From: Thermotogota bacterium
GTDB taxonomy: Bacteria; Thermotogota; Thermotogae; Thermotogales; DSM-5069
Assembly (NCBI GenBank): GCA_029551145.1
Contig: JAKPGA010000012.1
Location: forward strand, 124,001 to 188,000
DNA length: 64,000 nt
Reading direction: 5' to 3'
In this document: positions 57,790 through 64,000 of the stretch, one piece after another
How the letters are laid out: each line of letters begins with the position of its first letter
Position numbering within the stretch: the first letter of the stretch is position 1
Made by a program: the position numbers and the translations under genes
Notes under the pieces: model-generated
What the model was told of the DNA's origin: nothing
Database searches by the model: none
What the model saw: the letters and a program-made list of their open reading frames with translations, nothing else

Positions 57790-58775
57790 AGTTGTCAGAT
57801 TTTGATTATCAGCTTCCCGAAGAACTTATAGCCCAGACACCGGCTGAACCTCGTGACACATCAAGATTAATGATTTTGCGCAGAGATGGCAAAACGATTG
57901 AACACAGGATCTTCAGGCAAATCGTTGACTATCTCAATCCTGGTGATCTTCTCGTAATCAACAACACGCGTGTGATCCCAGCGAGATTGTTCGCAAAGAA
58001 AAATGACTCTACCATAGAAGTCTTTTTGTTGCAAAGGATAGACACTTTTCTTTGGAATTGCATGGTGAAACCTGGGAAGAAAGTCAAGCCAGGTGATGTG
58101 CTTTCTTTCGGAGATTTCACAGCACTTTGTGTGGATAGGACTCAAGAAGGTACCAGAATTCTTAAATTCGATGCGACAGACGATGAAATTCTCAGTATAG
58201 GTAACGCACCCTTGCCACCTTATGTTCATAGCAAGATTCCTTTGGACAGATACCAGACAGTCTATGCCAAAGTAAATGGCGCAGTTGCGGCGCCGACGGC
58301 GGGCTTGCATTTCACTCACGAGCTGATGGATCGGATAAGAAAGCAAGGAGTGAATATTGCTGAGATCACTTTACACGTTGGTATTGGAACCTTCCGACCT
58401 GTCAAGACAGAGGATATAACTCAACACAGAATACATTCAGAGATTTATAATATACCTACAAGGACTTTGAATTTGATAGAAGATACCAAATCCTCTGGCG
58501 GAAGAGTCATAGCTGTTGGAACAACGGTTGTTAGAACGCTTGAACAGTATGCACTTAACGGGAGAACTGAAGGAGAAACGACTTTGTTTATATATCCACC
58601 ATATGATTTCAAGATCGTCGATGTCTTGTTGACCAACTTCCATCTTCCAAAATCAACACTGTTAATGCTCGTTGCCGCTTTTGCTGGGTATGAATTCACT
58701 ATGCATGCTTATCAGGAGGCAATAAGACAAAGATATCGGTTCTATTCCTTCGGTGACGCAATGTTGATACTCTGA
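57786..58775 (+). CDS. queA: S-adenosylmethionine:tRNA ribosyltransferase-isomerase QueA
   Basis: 329 residues. Conserved QueA segments are FDYQLPEELIAQTPAEPRD (split), LVINNTRVIPARL, AAPTAGLHFT, THVGIGTF-like LHVGIGTFRPV, GTTVVRTLE and TNFHLPKSTLLMLVAAF. It transfers the ribosyl part of SAM to 7-aminomethyl-7-deazaguanine in tRNA, making epoxyqueuosine, which QueH then reduces. The GTG at 57786 overlaps the upstream stop. Confidence 0.97.
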   Translation: MKLSDFDYQLPEELIAQTPAEPRDTSRLMILRRDGKTIEHRIFRQIVDYLNPGDLLVINNTRVIPARLFAKKNDSTIEVFLLQRIDTFLWNCMVKPGKKVKPGDVLSFGDFTALCVDRTQEGTRILKFDATDDEILSIGNAPLPPYVHSKIPLDRYQTVYAKVNGAVAAPTAGLHFTHELMDRIRKQGVNIAEITLHVGIGTFRPVKTEDITQHRIHSEIYNIPTRTLNLIEDTKSSGGRVIAVGTTVVRTLEQYALNGRTEGETTLFIYPPYDFKIVDVLLTNFHLPKSTLLMLVAAFAGYEFTMHAYQEAIRQRYRFYSFGDAMLIL

Positions 58776-58786
58776 AAGGTGATTTG

Positions 58787-59731
58787 ATGAGCCAGAATCT
58801 TCGACTGGAACGGTCTTTTTTATACCATCGCAATGCGTTTTTCCGAATTCTGGAGCTACCATTTTCAGCTCTGCTTGAATACATAAGAGAAAGCCCATTG
58901 GGATTGAGCTTGGACATAGAACTGTTTGAAGAGAGTGATCTGTTAATTGATTTGATCACAAATGGTGAAAAAACTCTGAGCGAGGAAATTGTTGAAAGTC
59001 TTCCTCTTGCCAGGCTTGATGATCAAATAGAAATGATTGCTGAATATATTGCTTACAACTTGGATCAATATGGACGCATGAATGTCACGATGGAAGAGAT
59101 TTGCGAGAAATTCAAGGTTGATGTTTCTGCAGTACAAAAAGCAATGGTAGCAATAAAGGAAGTTGGGCCCGAAGGCGTTCTTGAGGGTAAAGTGATTGGA
59201 TATGGTATGAAGTCATCTTATGTCGAACCAGACATAATAGTCAACGACGATATGAGTGTGACAGTCAGGGAAATCCAGTTGAAACCTCCAAGAAATGCAG
59301 ACAAAATCCAGATGGAGATATTTCTTTTTCTGAGTGAGGCAGTTAGTCGCAGAAAACAATTACTTTTGAACCTTGGTCAAATGTTTGTTAGGGAAAACAC
59401 TCTGTTTCTTGCTAAAAAGATTAGCTATCCTCAGAAGATCAGAATGACACAGGCCGCAAGTTCTTTAAATGTGAGTGTTTCAACAATATCTCGCGCTGTA
59501 TCAGGCAAGTACGTTAAAACTTCAACTGAGATTTTTCCACTAAGAATTTTCTTCGGAAGAAATGTTGAAAAGGAGTATCTTCTGACTGAGCTCGCAAGGA
59601 TTTTGAATGAATCTGACAGGATCACCGATGCCGAGGTTTCTCAAAGGCTCAGAATGCAGGGAATCTTGGTAAGCCGAAGAACAGTTAACAAGTACAGGCA
59701 GATTGTGAAAAGATTTCTCAAAAGGGAATGA
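58787..59731 (+). CDS. rpoN: compact sigma-54 (RpoN) factor
   Basis: 314 residues against about 430-480 in typical RpoN. The end is clear sigma-54: a helix-turn-helix (VSVSTISRAVSGKYVKTS, 229-246), IFPLRIFFGR, and the RpoN box SRRTVNKYRQ (296-305). A region I-like start (LELPFSALLEYIRESPLG, 22-39) is glutamine-poor, and a core-binding segment (EMIAEYIAYNLDQYG) reaches IKEVGPEGVLEG (123-134), where about 100 residues seem to be missing before YVEPDIIV (145-152). It may be a reduced but working factor or a degenerate one. ATG 58787 follows AAAGGTGA. Confidence 0.82.
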   Translation: MSQNLRLERSFLYHRNAFFRILELPFSALLEYIRESPLGLSLDIELFEESDLLIDLITNGEKTLSEEIVESLPLARLDDQIEMIAEYIAYNLDQYGRMNVTMEEICEKFKVDVSAVQKAMVAIKEVGPEGVLEGKVIGYGMKSSYVEPDIIVNDDMSVTVREIQLKPPRNADKIQMEIFLFLSEAVSRRKQLLLNLGQMFVRENTLFLAKKISYPQKIRMTQAASSLNVSVSTISRAVSGKYVKTSTEIFPLRIFFGRNVEKEYLLTELARILNESDRITDAEVSQRLRMQGILVSRRTVNKYRQIVKRFLKRE

Positions 59732-60369
59732 TTATTTTGAGAGCCATTGTCTTTTTGAACGGTGACTATTCAAAGCAGACTTGTGAATTACCTGAACATG
59801 GAGATCTCATAGTTGCGGTTGATGGTGGGGCGAAGTACTTGCTTGACAATTCTATAGTGCCACACATTTTCGTAGGAGATGCCGATTCAATAGAAAGGGA
59901 CACACTTGAAAAACTCCAAACCATGGGTTGCAAGATTTATCTTTATCCTCAGGATAAAGACAAAATCGACGCTCAACTTGCCATCGAGAAGGCCTTAGAA
60001 CTTGGCGCATCACAGATATTGATACGAGGATGGCAGGGAGAGAGGATTGACATGATCCTCGCACTTATTTATGTGATGTGCAAGTATTCAGATTTCAGAA
60101 TAATTGCCAAAGATGATAATCTTGAGATGGGAGTCATTCGAACAGAAGCGGAACTTGAAGCATGTGCTGGTGAAAAGTGGTCGATCTTGCCGATATGTGG
60201 TGATGCAACTGGTATAACCTTGGAAGGTTTCAAATACCCACTGACCGATGCAAATATGTTCTGCCACGAACCATTTGGTGTGAGCAACACGACTTTGACG
60301 GGAACGGTAAGAATATCTGTCAAGAAAGGGATGGTGGTTTATTTCAGATGGATAAAAGAACCGTTGTGA
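59728..60369 (+). CDS. thiN: thiamine pyrophosphokinase
   Basis: 213 residues. ThiN features are IVAVDGGAKYLLD, HIFVGDADSI, PQDKDKIDAQLAIEKAL (usually KDxTD) and RGWQGERIDM, where the usual GGRxDH His is Met, then PFGVSNTTLTG. It converts thiamine and ATP to thiamine pyrophosphate. The altered His and KDKID positions may affect activity. ATG 59728 overlaps the rpoN stop. Confidence 0.85.
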   Translation: MIILRAIVFLNGDYSKQTCELPEHGDLIVAVDGGAKYLLDNSIVPHIFVGDADSIERDTLEKLQTMGCKIYLYPQDKDKIDAQLAIEKALELGASQILIRGWQGERIDMILALIYVMCKYSDFRIIAKDDNLEMGVIRTEAELEACAGEKWSILPICGDATGITLEGFKYPLTDANMFCHEPFGVSNTTLTGTVRISVKKGMVVYFRWIKEPL

Positions 60370-61427
60370 TTGTTGGAATAACAGGATCAATTGGCACCCA
60401 AGCACTTGAAGTAATTCAGAAAATAAATGGTTTTCAGGTAATCGCTGGAACATATCATTCCAATCAGAAATTAGCTGAGCAAATAGCCAACAAGTTCAAG
60501 ATCGATAAGATGATAAGAACAAGCGAGGGATATGATGAGATAATAAGTCAAATCGAGAAACTCAGGCCAGATATCACAATTGTTGCCATCCCTGGTTTTG
60601 CCAGTCTTCCAATTACGCTTAAGGCGATCGAGAATTCAAACAGAGTCCTTCTTGCCAGCAAGGAAGCCCTTGTGTGTGGTGGTTGGTTAGTGAAAAACGC
60701 ATTGAAGAATTCATCCACTGAGTTGTTGCCAGTAGACAGTGAACACAGTGCCTTGATGCAGCTTCTCGAAGATGGTACCGAAAAAATCCTCCTGACTTGT
60801 TCTGGAGGGGCATTGAGGGACTGGAACATCGATGGTTTGCATGATGCGAAACCGACCGATGTCCTCAGACACCCTGTTTGGAATATGGGCCACAAGATCA
60901 CCGTGGATTCTGCCACAATGGTGAACAAGGGATTTGAAGTCCTGGAAGCTTATGAATTATTCAACATTGACGTTTCGAAGATCGAAGTGTTGTTACACAA
61001 GGAAGGCCTTATTCACGCTGGTGTATTTCTGAAGGATGGGACTATGAAACTGCATATGGGCTTTCCTGACATGAAGGTGCCCATAGCCTATGCGCTCACT
61101 TACCCAAAGAGAGATTATTCGAAAATGGAATGGCCAGATCTTTCCCTTGTCAATTTGTCCTTCTATCCCGTTGATGCCAAGAGATATCCTGCTTTCTTCC
61201 TTGCCTATGAAATCGCAAAAGATTACGCAAAAAGAACAGCCTATAACGCAGCAGACGAAGTGGCTGTCGAGTCCTTTCTCTCTGGGAAAATCAAATTCAC
61301 AGACATAAACAAGGTGATTGAGAGAGTTTTAGAAAAGATTGACGGCACGCCGAGGGATTTGAGTGACCTCACGCAATTGGACAAATTAGCCAGGCGTCTG
61401 GCATTAGAGGTGATTGAATGTCTGTAG
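60348..61427 (+). CDS. dxr: 1-deoxy-D-xylulose-5-phosphate reductoisomerase
   Basis: 359 residues. NADPH site GITGSIGTQALEVI (9-22), LLASKEAL, VDSEHSALMQ, GHKITVDSATMVNKG and the metal-binding acids near KGFEVLEA. It makes 2-C-methyl-D-erythritol 4-phosphate, the first committed step of the MEP isoprenoid pathway. IspG of the same pathway is encoded two genes on. It overlaps thiN by 22 bases. Confidence 0.97.
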   Translation: MDKRTVVIVGITGSIGTQALEVIQKINGFQVIAGTYHSNQKLAEQIANKFKIDKMIRTSEGYDEIISQIEKLRPDITIVAIPGFASLPITLKAIENSNRVLLASKEALVCGGWLVKNALKNSSTELLPVDSEHSALMQLLEDGTEKILLTCSGGALRDWNIDGLHDAKPTDVLRHPVWNMGHKITVDSATMVNKGFEVLEAYELFNIDVSKIEVLLHKEGLIHAGVFLKDGTMKLHMGFPDMKVPIAYALTYPKRDYSKMEWPDLSLVNLSFYPVDAKRYPAFFLAYEIAKDYAKRTAYNAADEVAVESFLSGKIKFTDINKVIERVLEKIDGTPRDLSDLTQLDKLARRLALEVIECL

Positions 61428-62905
61428 TCTATTTCATAGTCATACTGATTGGGATAATAACTGTTCACGAATTTGGTCATTTCATCTTTGCGAGGATTTT
61501 CGGCGTAGACGTGCTTGAGTTTGCCATAGGTTTTGGGCCAAAGTTATACGAACGAAGAGGTAAGAAAACATCTTTCAGAATCAATGTCGTTCCAGTTGGT
61601 GGTTATGTCAAACTCGCCGGAGAAGATCCAACTGAGGAACAAAAAGAGGGAATAGTTGGCCTTTACAGTAAACCGGCATGGCAGAGACTTCTCATCTTCT
61701 TCGCTGGTCCACTTTTTTCTGTGCTTGCTGGTTATATGCTCTTTGTAATCATAGTCGCCTTCTGGGGCGTGCCCTCTGTCTCAATTGCACTTGTTGAAAA
61801 AAACTCCCCTGCATTCGAAGCCGGTTTGCAGGCAGATGATGTGATATTGTCGATCAACGGTAGGCACGTATATGACACTTACACTGTGAGCCAAATAATC
61901 AGACAGGGTAAGCCTTTGAGAATATTGATCTCAAGAAACGGTAAAAGGTTAACAATCGCTGCTACACCACGATTGTTCAACGGGAACCATTTTCTTGTGT
62001 TGAGAGACGTGTCCGGTGATGTCGGAGAGAAAATACTGAGCATTTCGGGCAAACCACTCGAGTCTGCTGTTCTGAACTCGTTGTTGAACCAATACGTATC
62101 CGTGGAGTTTGAGTCCAATACACTGAGAGGAGTTCTCAAACAATACCAGTATGATCAGCCACGATATGCCTTGGGGTTTTACTTTGCAACTGTGTCGAAT
62201 GTTTTCAGAAAAGATATTGGTCCCTTCTTAAAAGGTGACCGACTGATCTCAATCGAAGGGGTACAAATTCAAAGTAATGTTGATCTATCCAGGATTTATC
62301 AGTTAATAAGTGCTGGTGACGGAGGAGTCTACATCGAGGCATCGGGTGATCAAGTGACCTGGGCACACTCAGGATTCCCACAAGAGATAGTCGTGGAGAT
62401 AGAAAGGGGAAACGAGAGATTTTCCATGGTCGTGCAGAGCACATTAGTTAGACAGGTTCTGGAGAGTGCAGGTGTGTTCGAAACCAAGGCCGCAAATATC
62501 AAATTCAATAATGTTGTTGAAATGGTTTATGTTGCGTTTGACAGATGCAACAACTTATTAGTTATGATGTACAGATCTTTACTCGGGATCTTCAAGTCAA
62601 GTGAACAAGGTGGAGTCGTTGGGCCCTTAGGATTGGTCGGACTCGTTGGAGAGGCAGCGCAGGTTGGTCTTGAACAAGTCCTGACTCTTGTGGCTTTTAT
62701 CACAATGAGTATTGGCCTGTTTAACCTGTTGCCCCTACCAGCACTTGATGGTGGCAGAATAGTCTTCTCGTTACTGGAAATCGTACTCAGAAAAAGAATA
62801 GATCCAAAGGTCGAGGGTTTGATACATTTAATAGGTTTTATAGTACTCATGATCTTTATGATCTTCGTAACTTTTTCAGATGTTGGAAGGTTGATAGCCA
62901 AGTGA
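61418..62905 (+). CDS. rseP: RseP-type site-2 zinc metalloprotease
   Basis: 495 residues. The zinc motif HEFGH (17-21) is in the first membrane segment, with a LDG-type [14 protein letters not shown] motif near 440 and further membrane segments. Two PDZ-like regions lie between about 120 and 320 ([32 protein letters not shown]). It cuts membrane-embedded regulators such as anti-sigma factors within the membrane. It overlaps dxr by ten bases and ispG by a GTGA. Confidence 0.95.
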   Translation: MSVVYFIVILIGIITVHEFGHFIFARIFGVDVLEFAIGFGPKLYERRGKKTSFRINVVPVGGYVKLAGEDPTEEQKEGIVGLYSKPAWQRLLIFFAGPLFSVLAGYMLFVIIVAFWGVPSVSIALVEKNSPAFEAGLQADDVILSINGRHVYDTYTVSQIIRQGKPLRILISRNGKRLTIAATPRLFNGNHFLVLRDVSGDVGEKILSISGKPLESAVLNSLLNQYVSVEFESNTLRGVLKQYQYDQPRYALGFYFATVSNVFRKDIGPFLKGDRLISIEGVQIQSNVDLSRIYQLISAGDGGVYIEASGDQVTWAHSGFPQEIVVEIERGNERFSMVVQSTLVRQVLESAGVFETKAANIKFNNVVEMVYVAFDRCNNLLVMMYRSLLGIFKSSEQGGVVGPLGLVGLVGEAAQVGLEQVLTLVAFITMSIGLFNLLPLPALDGGRIVFSLLEIVLRKRIDPKVEGLIHLIGFIVLMIFMIFVTFSDVGRLIAK

Positions 62906-63942
62906 GTAAGATAGTTAAGATCGGCAAAGTTCTAATCGGTGGTGGTAATCCGATAGCCATTCAGTCTATGACTAATACGAAAACTGCCGAGATCGAACAT
63001 ACCACAAGACAGATAAAACTGTTGCAAAAGGCTGGTTGCGAAATAGTCAGAGTAGCGGTTCCTGATCTTGAAAGCGCAAGGGCAGTAAAGGAGATCAAAA
63101 AAAACGTTGATATACCCATTGTTGCTGACATCCACTTTGATTACCGTCTCGCGATAGAGGCAATCAAAAGTGGTGCAGACAAGATTAGGATAAATCCAGG
63201 AAATATCGGAGAAGACTGGAAAATAAAGGAACTGGCGCAAATAGCCAAACAGTATCAAATACCAATTCGAGTTGGATCGAATATCGGTTCACTAAAAAGG
63301 GATTTTGAGCAGAAATACGACCGGGCAACAGCATTGGCTGAATCTGCATTGCATGAAGTCCATTTGCTTGAGAAATTCGATTTCTTCAATATCGTTGTAT
63401 CGGTGAAAAGTAGCGATGTTCTTGAAACGATAAAAGCAAATGAATACGTTGCCCACAGGGTTGATTATCCTATTCATGTTGGTATTACCGAGGCAGGTAC
63501 ATATGATACCTCTATCATAAAATCCTCGGTCGGTATAGGATATCTCTTGCTACAGCGAATTGGTGATACCGTTCGGGTGTCCATCGCCGGAGATCCAATC
63601 AGAGAGGTTTATGTGGCGCGTAGACTTCTTGTGTCATTACATCTTAGGAAGGGTGGGCAGGTTATAGCATGTCCAACTTGTGCAAGAACTGAGTTCGACG
63701 TTGAAACAATTGCAAGTCAGGTTGAATCTCTGGCAGATGAAACTGGATTAACGATTGCCGTTATGGGTTGCGTTGTGAACGGTATTGGTGAAGGCAAACA
63801 CGCTGACATAGGGGTAGCCGGGACAAAAGATGGCGCAGTTATCTTCAAAGATGGCAGCATAATCAAAGTAGTCAAGAAAGAAAAAATCTACGATGAACTG
63901 ACAGCAATGATTAAGAAAACCACAAATGTAAATGTGGAGTAA
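62902..63942 (+). CDS. ispG: 4-hydroxy-3-methylbut-2-enyl-diphosphate synthase
   Basis: 346 residues, the short bacterial form: TIM barrel ([35 protein letters not shown]) then the Fe-S domain with [10 protein letters not shown] and [15 protein letters not shown]. The three cysteines and Glu hold a 4Fe-4S cluster. It converts cyclic MEcPP to HMBPP. The GTG at 62902 overlaps the rseP stop. Confidence 0.97.
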   Translation: MSKIVKIGKVLIGGGNPIAIQSMTNTKTAEIEHTTRQIKLLQKAGCEIVRVAVPDLESARAVKEIKKNVDIPIVADIHFDYRLAIEAIKSGADKIRINPGNIGEDWKIKELAQIAKQYQIPIRVGSNIGSLKRDFEQKYDRATALAESALHEVHLLEKFDFFNIVVSVKSSDVLETIKANEYVAHRVDYPIHVGITEAGTYDTSIIKSSVGIGYLLLQRIGDTVRVSIAGDPIREVYVARRLLVSLHLRKGGQVIACPTCARTEFDVETIASQVESLADETGLTIAVMGCVVNGIGEGKHADIGVAGTKDGAVIFKDGSIIKVVKKEKIYDELTAMIKKTTNVNVE

Positions 63943-63988
63943 TTGTATCGGAATAGATGAATGCTATCATTACAATGAGGTGATTAAG

Positions 63989-64000
63989 ATGGATGTTAAA
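63989..64000 (+). CDS. first codons of an unidentified gene
   Basis: ATG GAT GTT AAA at the window edge follows GAGGTGATTAAG with good spacing, 46 bases after ispG. Only MDVK is visible, so the product cannot be named. TACAAT at 63971-63976 could be a -10 element but has no clear partner. Confidence 0.5.

Overview
The window looks like core chromosome of a thermophilic member of the Thermotogota, most likely of the Pseudothermotoga/Thermotoga type. The evidence is the AT-rich but coding-dense layout, extreme gene packing (most neighbours overlap as ATGA, GTGA, TTGA or CTGA), very short leaders with GAGGTGA-type ribosome binding sites, many GTG and TTG starts, and proteins that resemble Thermotoga homologues (the NifS-type desulfurase, IscU, NAD-dependent ligase, BMP-type ABC transporter). 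The taxon is an inference from recall of those families; no search was run. I saw no insertion sequence, prophage, CRISPR array or rRNA.

Layout. 1-5.3 kb (+): an iron-sulfur assembly cluster (end of a SufB/SufD protein, purine nucleoside phosphorylase, a divergent cysteine desulfurase, IscU, a canonical cysteine desulfurase, a second IscU-like protein with its first cysteine replaced by His) and a ZIP metal transporter. 5.3-11.5 kb: an anchored metallophosphoesterase, a PepV-like M20 dipeptidase flanked by two small exported beta-rich proteins, NAD-dependent DNA ligase and an MTA/SAH-nucleosidase-like protein. 11.5-15.4 kb: tRNA-Pro(CGG) on +, and on - a four-gene methylmalonyl-CoA mutase operon (radical SAM protein, large subunit, B12 subunit, MeaB GTPase). 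15.4-19.7 kb (+): a PAS/GAF/GGDEF diguanylate cyclase, an M55 D-aminopeptidase, a phosphate butyryl/acetyltransferase, and a sigma-54-activator-like protein that has lost its ATPase core. 19.7-30.2 kb (-): prfB, secA, an exported protein, tlyA, a beta-propeller membrane protein, truA, the RNase P RNA gene, fmt, def, surE. 30.2-40.3 kb (+): mnmG, relA/spoT, dtd, queH, an unknown gene, an RsbW-like ATPase, trmFO, a FapA/DUF342 protein, a mannose-6-phosphate isomerase. 40.3-47.3 kb (-): acyl carrier protein, and an ecfT - BMP-type nucleoside ABC transporter - ADP-ribosylglycohydrolase operon. 47.3-64 kb (+): one long co-directional run: flgM, flgN, flgK, flgL, fliW, csrA, gatC, yraN, smpB, rluD, two exported/membrane proteins, a NYN/Zc3h12a-type nuclease-like protein, queA, a compact rpoN, thiN, dxr, rseP, ispG, and the first codons of another gene.

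How it fits together. The clusters cover Fe-S assembly, translation and tRNA modification (fmt, def, rnpB, truA, mnmG, trmFO, dtd, queH, queA, prfB, tlyA, smpB, gatC), isoprenoid synthesis (dxr, ispG; IspG is itself an Fe-S enzyme), nucleoside salvage and late flagellar assembly with its two regulators (FlgM and FliW/CsrA).

The points most worth attention are: (1) three genes (mnmG, dtd, trmFO), and possibly csrA, whose only sensible start is a CTG codon; (2) a compact sigma-54 factor lacking part of its core-binding region, together with an activator-like protein lacking its AAA+ motor; (3) two sigma-28-type promoters of the form TAAW-N15-GACGATWA ahead of flgM and flgK; (4) rnpB inserted with 3- and 21-nt gaps between fmt and truA; (5) duplicated, degenerate partners in the Fe-S cluster. 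No intergenic stretch exceeds 300 bases; the longest, 30181-30475, is described among the features.
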